In this document: positions 18,498-26,991 of the stretch, piece by piece
How positions within the stretch are numbered: position 1 is the stretch's first letter
Layout: each line of letters starts with the position of its first letter
Assembly: GCF_001431665.1 (NCBI RefSeq)
Contig: NZ_LLXV01000001.1
Span: 1 to 64,000, forward strand
Direction: 5' to 3'
Length of the DNA stretch: 64,000 nt
Source of the DNA: Stenotrophomonas beteli
GTDB lineage: Bacteria; Pseudomonadota; Gammaproteobacteria; Xanthomonadales; Xanthomonadaceae
Made by a program: the position numbers and the translations under genes
Notes under the pieces: generated by a model
What the model was told of the DNA's origin: nothing
Database searches by the model: none
Seen by the model: the letters and a program-made list of their open reading frames with translations, nothing else

Positions 18498-19133
18498 ATG
18501 TCTGCACCCCGCTCGTCGTCCGCCAAGTCGTTCACTGTGCATATCCCGCGCAACGCGCTGAAGATCGCCGGCATCGCCTTCGGCGTGGGCGTGCTGCTGT
18601 TCGTGGTGGTCTGGCTGACCGGCCGCGACAAGGAGTTCTTCCGCGCCGACCCGGCCGCACAGACCCCGCAGGAGACCGCCCAGGTGGAACCGCTGCCGGA
18701 ACCACTGGCCGCCGCCGCCGGGTCCAGCGACATGCCTGATGCCAAACCGGCGCCGGTGGAGGAAGAAGCACCGAAGCTGGTGGAAACCGCCCCGCCGCCG
18801 GCCCCGGTCGCCGAAGCAGCCCCGGCCGCTGCGGGCCCGGCGCCAGCCGTGGCCGCCAACAGCCAGCCGATGCCGATTGCCGGCCAGTCGCCACCGCCGT
18901 CCTACCCTGCCGCCGCCCTGCGCGCCGGTGAGACGGGTAGCGTGGTGGTGCGCGTGGATGTGGACGCCACCGGCTATCCCAACAACGCGACGGTCATCCA
19001 GCGCAGCGGTTCACGCGAGCTCGACCGTGCCGCCACCGATGCCGTGCGCCGCTGGCGTTTCACCCCGGCGCACAGCAATGGCCAGCCTGTACCGGGCAGC
19101 ATTGAAGTGCCGTTCGACTTCAAGACCCAGTAA
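18498..19133 (+). CDS. TonB-like energy transducer
   Basis: 211 residues from the ATG at 18498 (MSAPRSSS); earlier in-frame ATGs read back toward the serS promoter. A single N-terminal membrane anchor (~25-45) is followed by a Pro/Ala/Glu-rich periplasmic spacer (~55-125). The C-terminal TonB domain (~130-211) has PSYPAAALRAGETGSVVVRV, GSRELDRAATDAVRRWRF and PFDF. It would couple the inner-membrane proton motive force to outer-membrane receptors such as those at 5.1 and 36.3 kb. No exbB/exbD genes are adjacent. A second, related gene follows at 19253. Confidence 0.88.
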   Translation: MSAPRSSSAKSFTVHIPRNALKIAGIAFGVGVLLFVVVWLTGRDKEFFRADPAAQTPQETAQVEPLPEPLAAAAGSSDMPDAKPAPVEEEAPKLVETAPPPAPVAEAAPAAAGPAPAVAANSQPMPIAGQSPPPSYPAAALRAGETGSVVVRVDVDATGYPNNATVIQRSGSRELDRAATDAVRRWRFTPAHSNGQPVPGSIEVPFDFKTQ

Positions 19134-19252
19134 CTGAATGTAGTCCGGCAGGCAAACTGAACCCTGCCGGTGGCGTTGACGCAGCACTGACACTTCCGGA
19201 CCGCGGCTCGGGCAACACTCTGCACGTCGTCAATTGACGGAAGGAGTTTGCG

Positions 19253-19813
19253 ATGACCGCCGCCACCCACGAGAACCTTCATTCGACGCACGACACCCAC
19301 GCGCAGCAGCGGCCGACGTCGCCCTGGATGTGGATCGCGCTGATCGCGGCGATGTTTGCTGCCGCGCTGCTGTGGCTGCGCCACGCCAACCCGGACGAGG
19401 TGGCACCGGCGCCGGTCAGCGAGCGCATGCTGCCGGCCGCGCAGCAGCCGATGGCCGATGCCGCCGCGCCTGCCATCGAGCAGGCGGCTCCGGCCGCCGC
19501 CCACACCCGCGCAGCACCAGCGGTGCGCAACCGCGAGGCGCGCCCGCTGGCCAGCAACAGCAAGCCGACCTACCCGGCAACGGCACTGCGCAATGGCGTG
19601 CAGGGCAGCGTGGTGGCCAGCCTCAATGTCGATACCCGCGGCCAGGTGACCAACGCGACGATCGTTTCGCGCAGTGGCGAGCGTAGCCGTGATCTTGATC
19701 GTGCGGTGCTCAGCACCGTGCAGAACTGGAAGTTCCAGCCCGCGGTGCAGGATGGCCGCGCAGTAGCCAGCGTGGTGCGGGTCCCGGTGGACTTCCGCAC
19801 CGAGCAGCGTTGA
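19253..19813 (+). CDS. second TonB-like protein
   Basis: 186 residues with an AAGGAG ribosome-binding site seven bases before the ATG. The layout repeats that of the preceding gene: membrane anchor (~23-43), a shorter Ala/Pro-rich spacer, and a C-terminal TonB domain with PTYPATALRNGVQGSVVAS, DLDRAVLSTVQNWKFQPA and PVDF. The two C-terminal domains are clearly homologous, which implies a tandem duplication. Its shorter spacer may limit reach across the periplasm, suggesting a different partner. A strong terminator follows. Confidence 0.87.
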   Translation: MTAATHENLHSTHDTHAQQRPTSPWMWIALIAAMFAAALLWLRHANPDEVAPAPVSERMLPAAQQPMADAAAPAIEQAAPAAAHTRAAPAVRNREARPLASNSKPTYPATALRNGVQGSVVASLNVDTRGQVTNATIVSRSGERSRDLDRAVLSTVQNWKFQPAVQDGRAVASVVRVPVDFRTEQR

Positions 19814-19840
19814 TCGCGGACGAGGGGTTCGTGATGTTTC

Positions 19841-19867
19841 GACGGAGGCTTCGGCCTCCGTCCTTTT
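19841..19867 (+). terminator. rho-independent terminator after the tonB-like pair
   Basis: A perfect 9-bp stem GACGGAGGC / GCCTCCGTC closes a TTCG tetraloop (the stable C-UUCG-G type) and is followed by CTTTT. It lies 28 bases after the stop codon. Confidence 0.92.
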
Positions 19868-19878
19868 GTGCGGAAAGC

Positions 19879-19903
19879 GTGCCAACCCAGGTTGGCACCT
19901 ACC
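19879..19903. repeat. REP palindrome
   Basis: GTGCCAACC-CA-GGTTGGCAC followed by CTACC, the reverse orientation of a GTAG-headed REP. It sits between the tonB-like terminator and the convergent aroA. Confidence 0.75.
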
Positions 19904-19915
19904 GGGCAATGCGAT

Positions 19916-19936
19916 CCGCCGGGGATGGCCCGGCGG
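19916..19936 (-). terminator. hairpin downstream of aroA
   Basis: CCGCCGGG and CCCGGCGG form an 8-bp GC stem with a 5-base loop, 12 bases beyond the aroA stop. No T-run follows, so it is a weak or rho-dependent terminator candidate. Confidence 0.4.
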
Positions 19937-19948
19937 TCCCGATGCCGC

Positions 19949-21256
19949 TCAGGCCAGGTTGAACCCGGCGCTGCGGGCCAGACCATCGAAATCCGGGAAC
20001 GAGGTAGCGACATTGGCGACATCGTTGATGCGCACCTCGCCCTCACTGATCTGGCCGGCAATGGCAAACGCCATGGCGATACGGTGGTCGCCGTGGCTTT
20101 CGATGGTGCCGCTGCCCAGGCGCACACCGCCGTGCAGGGTGGCACCATCTTCGGTTTCATCCACCTGCATGCCCAGCGTGCGCAGGCCATTGGCCATCGC
20201 CGCGAGGCGATCGGATTCCTTCACCCGCAGTTCGGCCGCACCGGTGACCACGGTCTGGCCTTCGGCGGCGGCCGCCGCCACGAACAGCGCCGGGAACTCG
20301 TCGATCATGTCCGGCACCAGCGCTTCCGGAATGCGGGCGCCCTTCAGTGGGGCGTAGCGCACCACCAGATCCGCGACGGGTTCACCGCCCTGCTCGGCCG
20401 GATTCTCTTCGGTGATATCCGCCCCCATCAGGCGCAGCGCGTGCAGCAGGCCGGTGCGGCGCGGATTCAGGCCGACCTGCCTCAGGCGCAGCTCGGAACC
20501 AGGAATGATGCTGGCGGCCACCAGGTAGAACGCGGCCGAGGAAAAATCGGCCGGCACCACGATGTCGGTGGCACGCAGTCGCTGTCCGCCGCGCAGGCGC
20601 GCCTTGCCCGGTGAAAATTCGATGTCCACACCGAACGCCGACAGCATGCGCTCGGTGTAGTCGCGGGTCGGATGTGGTTCGGTCACGCAGGTTTCGCCCT
20701 GCGCGTACAGGCCGGCCAGCAGCACCGCCGACTTGATCTGCGCGCTGGCCACCGGCGAGGCGAAGTCGATGCCGTGCAGCGCCTGGCCACCATGCACCTG
20801 CAGCGGCGGCGTGCCGTCGTCCTGGGTATCGATCTTCGCGCCCATCTGCGACAGCGGGCCGGTCACGCGGCGCATCGGACGACCGGACAGCGACTCATCG
20901 CCGATCAGCGTGCAGTCAAACGCCTGCCCGGCCAGCAGGCCGGCCAGCAGGCGCATGCCGGTGCCGGCATTGCCACAGTCCAGCGCTGCATCCGGCGCTT
21001 TCAGGCCGTCGATGCCAACGCCATGGACGATGCGCTGCGACGGGCTGGGCGTTTCGATGCGCACGCCCAGCTGGCTGAAGATGCGCGCGGTGGCGCGGGT
21101 ATCTTCGCCCTCCAGGAAGCCCTCGATATGCGAGGTGCCGTCGGCCAGCGCAGCAAACATCACCGAGCGGTGCGAGACCGACTTGTCGCCGGGAATGGTC
21201 AGGCTGCCCTGCAGCGGCTGGCCCTTGCGGGCGATCCAGTGTTGCGCGTTGCTCAT
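19949..21256 (-). CDS. aroA: 3-phosphoshikimate 1-carboxyvinyltransferase (EPSP synthase)
   Basis: 435 residues from MSNAQHW at 21256. It transfers the enolpyruvyl group of PEP to shikimate-3-phosphate, the sixth step of the shikimate pathway. Visible family motifs are PGDKSVSHRS (substrate and PEP site), GNAGTGMRLLAG (PEP and glyphosate loop), GRPMRRV and RVKESDRLAAM. The phrase GNAGTGMRL is closer to class II-like enzymes than to the E. coli form, though I cannot assign class without alignment. It is the last gene of a serC-pheA-aroA cluster, 76 bases after pheA. Confidence 0.97.
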   Translation of the reverse strand: MSNAQHWIARKGQPLQGSLTIPGDKSVSHRSVMFAALADGTSHIEGFLEGEDTRATARIFSQLGVRIETPSPSQRIVHGVGIDGLKAPDAALDCGNAGTGMRLLAGLLAGQAFDCTLIGDESLSGRPMRRVTGPLSQMGAKIDTQDDGTPPLQVHGGQALHGIDFASPVASAQIKSAVLLAGLYAQGETCVTEPHPTRDYTERMLSAFGVDIEFSPGKARLRGGQRLRATDIVVPADFSSAAFYLVAASIIPGSELRLRQVGLNPRRTGLLHALRLMGADITEENPAEQGGEPVADLVVRYAPLKGARIPEALVPDMIDEFPALFVAAAAAEGQTVVTGAAELRVKESDRLAAMANGLRTLGMQVDETEDGATLHGGVRLGSGTIESHGDHRIAMAFAIAGQISEGEVRINDVANVATSFPDFDGLARSAGFNLA

Positions 21257-21332
21257 CGTTCGATCATTCCGTAAACGCCGGCAATGCCGGCGATGCATCA
21301 GGGAGCGGCGGCCACAGCCACCGCGGCATCAC

Positions 21333-22532
21333 TCAGGGTACGGCCACCGGATAGGAACCCAGCACCTTGATCTGCGCCGAGTGCGCTTCCAGTTCGGCCA
21401 GCGCGGCCTGCATCGGCGCATCGTCGATGTGGCCAGCCAGGTCGATGAAGAAGCCGTATTCCCACTTGCCGTGGTGCGACGGGCGCGACTCGATGCGGTT
21501 CATGCTGATGCCGTGGCGGGCGAACGGGCTGAGCACATCGAACAGCGCGCCGGGCTTGTCATGGATGAACACCAGCACCGAGGTGCGGTCGTGGCCGGAG
21601 GTCGGGAAGATGTTGCGCCCGACCACCAGGAAACGCGTGGTGTTGTCGGCATCGTTCTGGATCGGCTTGGTGACCACCTTCTTCAGGCCGTATACGTGGC
21701 CGGCACTTTCGCCACCGATGGCCGCCGCGTCGTCAGCATTGCGCGCCCGGCGCGCACCTTCGGCATTGCTCGACACCGGGATCTTCTCGGCCTTCGGCAG
21801 GTTGGCGCGCAGCCAGGCCGAGGTCTGCATGAACGACTGCGGATGCGCATAGATGCGCTCGATGTCCTCGATGCGGCCGCTGCGCGACATCAGGTACTGC
21901 TGCACGCGCAGTTCCACTTCACCGCAGATCTTCAGGTTGGAGGTCAGGAACATGTCCAGGGTGATCTGGATGGTGCCCTGCCCCGAATTTTCTACCGGCA
22001 CTACGCCGAAATCGGCGTTGCCGGCTTCCACTTCCTGGAACACCTCTTCGATGCTGGCCATCGGCAGGCCCAGCGCCGAGCGTCCGAAGTGCTTGAGCAC
22101 GGCCTGCTGGCTGAAGGTACCTTCCGGGCCGAGGTAGCCGATCTTCAGCGGCTCCTGCTGGGCCAGGCAGGCCGACATGATCTCGCGATAGACATGCACC
22201 AGCAGCTCGTCGCTGAGCGGGCCTTCATTGCGGTCCACCACCATGCGCAGCACCTGCGCTTCACGCTCGGGGCGGTAGTAATCGACGGCGGCGGCCAGCT
22301 TGCCCTTGGCCTTGCCGACCTGGTGGGCAAAACGCGCGCGCTCGGCAATCAGGTTCTGGATGTCGCGGTCGATCTGGTCGATCTTCGAACGCACGTCGGC
22401 CAGTGCCAGTGGCGCCAGGGTGGGCGCCGGATTGGATGCGGCCTTGCTCTTGGCGAGGCGCTTGGGCGCGGCACTGTCCTTGGCCGGTTCGGCCTTCTTC
22501 GGCGCCTTCTTGCTGGATTTGCTGCTTGCCAT
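21333..22532 (-). CDS. pheA: P-protein: chorismate mutase/prephenate dehydratase
   Basis: 399 residues from the ATG at 22532, with AAGGAATT upstream. A Lys/Ala-rich N-terminal tail (~1-40) is unusual and may be disordered. An AroQ chorismate mutase domain follows (~45-130; SKIDQIDRDIQNLIAERARF). Then comes prephenate dehydratase (~135-310; GYLGPEGTFSQQA), and a C-terminal ACT domain for phenylalanine feedback (~315-399; the ESRPS motif). It converts chorismate to phenylpyruvate. It is sited between serC and aroA, with a 51-base gap after serC, and is likely co-transcribed. Confidence 0.97.
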   Translation of the reverse strand: MASSKSSKKAPKKAEPAKDSAAPKRLAKSKAASNPAPTLAPLALADVRSKIDQIDRDIQNLIAERARFAHQVGKAKGKLAAAVDYYRPEREAQVLRMVVDRNEGPLSDELLVHVYREIMSACLAQQEPLKIGYLGPEGTFSQQAVLKHFGRSALGLPMASIEEVFQEVEAGNADFGVVPVENSGQGTIQITLDMFLTSNLKICGEVELRVQQYLMSRSGRIEDIERIYAHPQSFMQTSAWLRANLPKAEKIPVSSNAEGARRARNADDAAAIGGESAGHVYGLKKVVTKPIQNDADNTTRFLVVGRNIFPTSGHDRTSVLVFIHDKPGALFDVLSPFARHGISMNRIESRPSHHGKWEYGFFIDLAGHIDDAPMQAALAELEAHSAQIKVLGSYPVAVP

Positions 22533-22583
22533 CGGAATTCCTTGTTGCGGGGCCCGCACCCGACGGTGCGCGCCGTTCATTGC

Positions 22584-23669
22584 TCAGCCGTGACGCTGCT
22601 GGAAATCGGCCATGAAGGCGACCAGCGCCTCGGCCCCGGCCAGCGGCAGGGCGTTGTACAGCGAAGCGCGGATGCCACCGACCACCTTGTGGCCCTTCAG
22701 CGCCAGCAGGCCGGCGGCCTTGGCTTCGGCAACGAAACGGGCATCCAGATCAGCGTTGGGCAGGAAGAACGGGATGTTCATCCGCGAACGCGCGGCGTGT
22801 GCGACCTCGTTGCGGTAGAAGCCGCCGGAACCATCGATGGCGCCGTAGACCAGCGCCGCCTTGGCGGCGTTGCGCCGGGCGAATTCAGTCACGCCCCCTT
22901 CGGCCAGCATCCACTTGAACACCAGGCCGGCCAGATACCAGTTCCAGGTCGGCGGGGTGTTGAGCATCGAATCGCGGGCAACGTGCGAGCGGTAATCAAA
23001 GATGTCCGCGCGCGGCTGGCCACTGCGTTCGAGCAGGTCGCGGCGGATGATCATCACCGCGATGCCGACCGGGCCCAGGTTCTTCTGCGCGCCGGCATAG
23101 ATCACACCGTAGCGGCGCACATCCAGCGGCTCGCTGGCGATGGACGAACTGAAATCGGCGATCAGCGGCACATTACCGGTATCGGGCACATCACCGAACT
23201 CGACGCCATGGATGGTCTCGTTGGCGGTGATGTGCACATAGGCCGCATCGGGCGAGAGCTGCCAGTCCGCGCGCGGCGGCAAGGTGCGATAGCCATCGGC
23301 CTCGCTGCTGGCGGCGATATTGACGTCCACGTAGACGCCTGCCTGCTTGACCGCGGTCTTGCCCCAGTGGCCGCTGACCACGTAGTCGGCGCGCTGGCCT
23401 GGGCTGGCGAAGTTGAGCGGGATCAGCGCCTGCTGGGTGGTGGCGCCACCAGACAGGAACAGCACCGCGTAGTCGTCGGGGATATCGAGCAGGCGACGCA
23501 GGTCGGCCTCGGCCTCGGCGGCCACGGACATGAATTCCGCACCGCGATGGCTCATTTCCACGATGGAGGCACCTGAGCCGTGCCAGTCCAGCATTTCCGC
23601 CTGCGCTTGGCGCAGGACCGATTCCGGCAAGGTTGCAGGGCCGGCACTGAAGTTGAACGCGCGCGTCAT
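22584..23669 (-). CDS. serC: phosphoserine aminotransferase
   Basis: 361 residues from [15 protein letters not shown] at 23669. It is a fold-type I PLP enzyme. The catalytic Lys lies in [12 protein letters not shown], and the phosphate-binding region is [11 protein letters not shown]. It makes 3-phosphoserine from 3-phosphohydroxypyruvate and glutamate, and the equivalent step of pyridoxal phosphate synthesis. It is the first gene of the serC-pheA-aroA cluster. In Pseudomonas gyrA lies directly upstream; here REP repeats and unrelated genes do. Confidence 0.97.
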   Translation of the reverse strand: MTRAFNFSAGPATLPESVLRQAQAEMLDWHGSGASIVEMSHRGAEFMSVAAEAEADLRRLLDIPDDYAVLFLSGGATTQQALIPLNFASPGQRADYVVSGHWGKTAVKQAGVYVDVNIAASSEADGYRTLPPRADWQLSPDAAYVHITANETIHGVEFGDVPDTGNVPLIADFSSSIASEPLDVRRYGVIYAGAQKNLGPVGIAVMIIRRDLLERSGQPRADIFDYRSHVARDSMLNTPPTWNWYLAGLVFKWMLAEGGVTEFARRNAAKAALVYGAIDGSGGFYRNEVAHAARSRMNIPFFLPNADLDARFVAEAKAAGLLALKGHKVVGGIRASLYNALPLAGAEALVAFMADFQQRHG

Positions 23670-23782
23670 GTCACACCTGTGGGGCAAGACCCCTAGTATG
23701 CCGCAGTGCACCAGCCTTGCGGCCTTGTGCGGCAAGGGAAATTTGGTTTCATTGGAATCCATTGGCCGCCAGCATGGCCCCG

Positions 23783-23928
23783 GTAGTCGCCGACCTTGGC
23801 CGGCGTACGCCGTCAGGCGTCATTCCCTCCTGGAGAGCGTGCCGACCAAGGTCGGCACCTACCAAAGCCGTGCGCTGCCAGGCTTCATGACCCCTGATGG
23901 AACGTGCCGACCAAGGTCGGCATCTACC
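23783..23928. repeat. cluster of three REP palindromes upstream of serC
   Basis: One GTAG-headed unit (23783-23806, GTAGTCGCCGACCTTGGC...) is followed by two near-identical units in the other orientation: GTGCCGACC-AA-GGTCGGCAC-CTACC (23839-23863) and GTGCCGACC-AA-GGTCGGCAT-CTACC (23904-23928). They fill most of the gap between serC and the convergent-side FHA gene. Confidence 0.8.
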
Positions 23929-23951
23929 AGGGCAGACCCAGCGGATTCAGA

Positions 23952-24758
23952 TCAGCGCGCGCCGAACCAGAGCAGCAGGCTGAGCAGCGCGGCCAGCAGC
24001 AGTGCACTGACCAGCAGCCACGGCCAGCGCCGGACCTTGCGTGGCGCAGCAGGCATCACTGGCGCCTGCTCGGCCTCGTGACTGGCGTCGTCCTCGTCCG
24101 GCTGCGACCGCCGACGCGGGTCGTGCGGCACTTCCAGCACGAAACGGTGCTGGCCATCGAATACCACCTGGTCGCCGGCCTGCAGCCAGCAGTGGCGCAC
24201 GGCCACGCCATTGACGCGGGTGCCGTCGGCACTGCCGAGGTCGCGCAGCAGTACGCGCTCGCCGTGCACTTCCACCCGCGCATGCTGTTCGGCGAAGGCC
24301 GGATCGTCGATGGCGATGTCGGCGTCGTTGCCGCGGCCGATCAGGCGTGCACGCGACAACGTGAAGCTGCGTCCATGGTGCAGGCCGCCGACCCCGCGCA
24401 GCAGGCGCTGCTGTTCGTCGCTGGCCTCATCATGCTTCGGCGCAGGCGCCTGCAGCAGGCTCTCGACCTCGCCCTGCAGCACCATCTCCACGCCATCGAC
24501 GTACACCGCATCGCCTGCACGCAACAGCGCCATCCGACGCACCGGCCGACCGTTCACGTGGATGCCGCGGATACCGTTGCCGACCTGCAGCCAGAGGCCG
24601 CGATCGTCCATGCAGAACTGCGCCAGCAACAGCGCACCGTGACCGGCATCGCCCAGCCGCACGCTGCCGTTGGCCTGGCGCACGATGCGCTGCACCCCGG
24701 GCCGCAGGGGCTGGTCGGGCTGTTGTTGTTGACTGAAGTGAACAAGCAGGTTCTGCAC
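23952..24758 (-). CDS. double-FHA domain membrane protein
   Basis: 268 residues from a GTG at 24758 (read as MQNLLVHFSQ). The frame is open further upstream, but the sequence there is low quality. The first FHA-like half (~10-100) has RLGDAGHGALLL and GIRGIHVNGRPV. The second is a canonical FHA domain (~130-215; LIGRGNDADIAIDD, FAEQHARVEV, DLGSADGTRVNGV). A short acidic linker leads to a single C-terminal membrane anchor. FHA domains bind phosphothreonine, so this is probably a membrane-docked reader of Ser/Thr kinase signalling. No kinase gene lies beside it. Confidence 0.85.
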   Translation of the reverse strand: MQNLLVHFSQQQQPDQPLRPGVQRIVRQANGSVRLGDAGHGALLLAQFCMDDRGLWLQVGNGIRGIHVNGRPVRRMALLRAGDAVYVDGVEMVLQGEVESLLQAPAPKHDEASDEQQRLLRGVGGLHHGRSFTLSRARLIGRGNDADIAIDDPAFAEQHARVEVHGERVLLRDLGSADGTRVNGVAVRHCWLQAGDQVVFDGQHRFVLEVPHDPRRRSQPDEDDASHEAEQAPVMPAAPRKVRRWPWLLVSALLLAALLSLLLWFGAR

Positions 24759-24883
24759 GCGGCGCAGCCTAGCAGGTTGGCCGCCAACGAAGAAGAACCT
24801 GCGATGAGTGCTTGGCGCGGACGCCCCCGATGCGCACAATGCTCGCCCTCTCTGATCATCCCCGCCCAGCGCCAGGAGCCTGC

Positions 24884-25159
24884 ATGTCCAACATCGATGT
24901 CCGCCACGCCCACGCCCTGCCCGACGCACAGGCGCGCGCCGCGATCGAGCAGGTCGCCGCCAAGCTGTCCGAGCGCTTCGGCCTGAAGTCGTCCTGGACC
25001 GCCGATGTGCTGAACTTCTCCGGCAGCGGCGTGGACGGTGCGATCGAGCTGCAGCCGGGCGCCGTGCGCGTCACCGCCAAGCTGGGCTTCCTGCTGTCGG
25101 CGATGAAAGGCATGGTGGAAGGCGAGATCCAGCGCGTGCTGAAGGAAAAGCTGGGCTGA
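24884..25159 (+). CDS. polyhydroxyalkanoate system family protein
   Basis: 91 residues from MSNIDVRHAH, with AGGAG eight bases upstream. It matches the small family found with PHA granule genes (HALPDAQARAAIEQVAAKL, LNFSGSGVDGAIEL, KLGFLLSAMKG), with a compact alpha-beta fold and no signal peptide. The next gene encodes a phasin-like protein 80 bases away, which supports a link to polyhydroxyalkanoate granules. Its biochemical role is not known. Confidence 0.82.
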   Translation: MSNIDVRHAHALPDAQARAAIEQVAAKLSERFGLKSSWTADVLNFSGSGVDGAIELQPGAVRVTAKLGFLLSAMKGMVEGEIQRVLKEKLG

Positions 25160-25239
25160 ATCCCTGCGGCGGCCGTCACGGTCGTACAACGCCATCGCGC
25201 GCTACTCTCGGGGCAGGCCCAACTCCCACGGGAAGTGCG

Positions 25240-25731
25240 ATGAACCGTTACGAAAACGACGACCGCCGCGACGACGACGCCTCGTTTGGCGACCAGGCCG
25301 AGCGCTTCTCGCGCAAGCTGAGCGATTCGGCCCAGCAGGTCTGGCTGGCCGGGCTCGGTGCTCTGGGCCGCGCCCAGGCCGAAGGCAGCCGCTTCTTCGA
25401 TGGCCTGGTGAAAGAAGGCGAAGCCTGGGAAGCCCGCCGCCGTGAGCGCCAGGGCGACCAGGGCCCGGGCTGGCGCGACAACGTTGAATCGTCACTGGAC
25501 GAAGCGCGTGAGAAGGCCTCCGGCACCTGGAACAAGGTCGAGAGGGCATTCGAGGACCAGGTGCAGGGTGTGCTCAAGCGCCTGCATGTGCCCACCGCCG
25601 ACGAAGTGACCGCGCTGGAAGCCCGCATCGATGCCCTGCATGCGCGCCTGGCCAAGCTGGAAAACCGGGCAGCTTCGGGTGCAGACGCCCCCGCACCAGG
25701 CAGCCATCAGTCGCCGGACAGCGTGCCTTGA
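25240..25731 (+). CDS. phasin-like (PHA granule-associated) protein
   Basis: 163 residues, highly charged and helical. The core FSRKLSDSAQQVWLAGLGALGRAQAEG is the phasin-family hallmark. An Ala/Glu/Arg-rich region follows, then a C-terminal coiled coil (VTALEARIDALHARLAKLE). Phasins coat polyhydroxyalkanoate granules and control their number and segregation. It lies downstream of the PHA-related gene and upstream of a strong long-stem terminator that may be a small RNA. Confidence 0.85.
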   Translation: MNRYENDDRRDDDASFGDQAERFSRKLSDSAQQVWLAGLGALGRAQAEGSRFFDGLVKEGEAWEARRRERQGDQGPGWRDNVESSLDEAREKASGTWNKVERAFEDQVQGVLKRLHVPTADEVTALEARIDALHARLAKLENRAASGADAPAPGSHQSPDSVP

Positions 25732-25743
25732 TCGGCGATTGTT

Positions 25744-25772
25744 GCAATGCAATAAAATCTGGTTGACAATCG
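25744..25772 (+). promoter_or_regulatory. candidate promoter of the small RNA at 25779
   Basis: TTGCAA (25744-25749) and GACAAT (25767-25772) are 17 bases apart, each matching four of six consensus bases. Initiation about seven bases downstream would fall exactly at the first base of the long inverted repeat. Confidence 0.4.
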
Positions 25773-25778
25773 CGAGCA

Positions 25779-25846
25779 ACCCGCCAATCGCTTCGGCTGC
25801 CGTTTGTTCCCTCCCCTCACGGCTTCAGGATTGGCGGGTTTTTCGT
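25779..25846 (+). ncRNA. candidate C-rich-loop small RNA ending in an intrinsic terminator
   Basis: A 12-base inverted repeat AACCCGCCAATC (25780-25791) / GATTGGCGGGTT (25831-25842) runs into a T-tract, so the 3' end is an intrinsic terminator. Inside it a second hairpin GCCGT/ACGGC (25801-25805 / 25821-25825) exposes a 15-base loop with CCCTCCCC. C-rich loops that mimic anti-Shine-Dalgarno sequence are typical of regulatory RNAs such as Xanthomonas sX13. The element could instead be only the phasin terminator, since it starts 48 bases after that stop codon, but a stem with a 39-base structured loop is unusual for a plain terminator. Confidence 0.5.
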
Positions 25847-25967
25847 GCCTGCAGTACGCCGATCTGAGCGTTTGATCACATTTGGTGTCAGGAACCTCCT
25901 GACCCAGCGGGGCGGTGCGACCATTACACTGTCGTCTTCCGCACTCCCCCTTCCGCGCACCTCCCGC

Positions 25968-26981
25968 ATGCTCCCCTGGATTCTGGCCCTGCTGTCGGCC
26001 CTGCTTGTCTGTTCCCTGGCCGTTGTCTATCTGTGGTGGATCAAGCGGCGCCAGAAGGAGATGCAGCTCGGTCTGCAGGCCCTGGCAGGGATGCACTGGC
26101 GCGAATTCTCGGTGCTGGTCAAGCGCATGCTTCGCGAGCAGCGCGGGTTGCGCGAACTGAACGATCCGGCCGAGGACGCGCGTGAGCCGAGCAGCGATTT
26201 CGTGCTCAGCGACGGCCCCAACCAGTGGCTGGTGTCATGCAAGCACGGCCTGGCCTACCGTATCGGCACTGCCGCAGTGAACGAACTGGGCGCCGCCGCG
26301 CGCCTGGCCGGCGCCAGGGGCGGCGTGCTGCTGACCGAGGGGCGGATCGAACGCGACGGCCGCGCCGCCGCCGAGAAGCAGGCCGTTGAAGTGCTGGATG
26401 GTCCGCGCCTGTGGCCGCTGTTGCAGCCTTACCTGCCAGGTGACATCGAGACGCGCGTGCGTGCCGGTGCACGCCACGAGGCGCTGCGCCGGATCGCTAT
26501 CGCCGCGCTGGGCTCGGTCACTCTGGGCCTGCTGGTGGGCGTGGGTCTGCAGGGCCTGCATAGGGACAGCGCCGAACCGGCTGCTGCGGCGCCGGTGACC
26601 CCGACCGTGCCTGCTGAACCGGCCCGCCAACCGGCTCCGGTGGCCACGCCGGTTGCCATGCCCCCCCTGCCCACGCAGGTCTCCGCGGCCGCGCCGGCGC
26701 CCACCGATGCGCACAGCAACCCCAACCCGGATGCAGCCACCCTGGATCGCTACCAGGCCGATCTGGCCCGTGCCTTGGCTGGCAAGCCCGGCATCGCCAG
26801 CGGCGTCTGGCTCACCCGCCAGACCCTGGCCATCAACCGCACCGGCGAACTGGATGCGGTATGGCCGCTGGTCTGCGAGGAAGTGCTGCACTACCCGGCC
26901 CTGCGCAATGTCCGGATCCAGCTCAATGCCCGCCCCGGCGTGGACGAGCCGGTGCGCTGGCGGCAGTGCGCTACGTATTGA
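25968..26981 (+). CDS. membrane-tethered Mrr-like restriction endonuclease domain protein
   Basis: 337 residues from MLPWILALL at 25968. An N-terminal membrane anchor (~1-24) leads to an Mrr/RecB-like domain (~35-155): MHWREFSVLVKRML, SSDFVLSDGPNQWLVSCKHG, GGVLLTEG, VLDGPRLWPLL. The Asp and Cys-Lys of the PD-(D/E)xK core are present, but the usual Gln of QxK is Ser. A second membrane segment (~170-193) and a Pro/Ala-rich stretch precede a C-terminal domain of ~80 residues I do not recognise. The first domain probably faces the cytoplasm. Nuclease activity is inferred, not proven. Confidence 0.75.
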   Translation: MLPWILALLSALLVCSLAVVYLWWIKRRQKEMQLGLQALAGMHWREFSVLVKRMLREQRGLRELNDPAEDAREPSSDFVLSDGPNQWLVSCKHGLAYRIGTAAVNELGAAARLAGARGGVLLTEGRIERDGRAAAEKQAVEVLDGPRLWPLLQPYLPGDIETRVRAGARHEALRRIAIAALGSVTLGLLVGVGLQGLHRDSAEPAAAAPVTPTVPAEPARQPAPVATPVAMPPLPTQVSAAAPAPTDAHSNPNPDAATLDRYQADLARALAGKPGIASGVWLTRQTLAINRTGELDAVWPLVCEEVLHYPALRNVRIQLNARPGVDEPVRWRQCATY

Positions 26982-26991
26982 TGGGGTGTCC

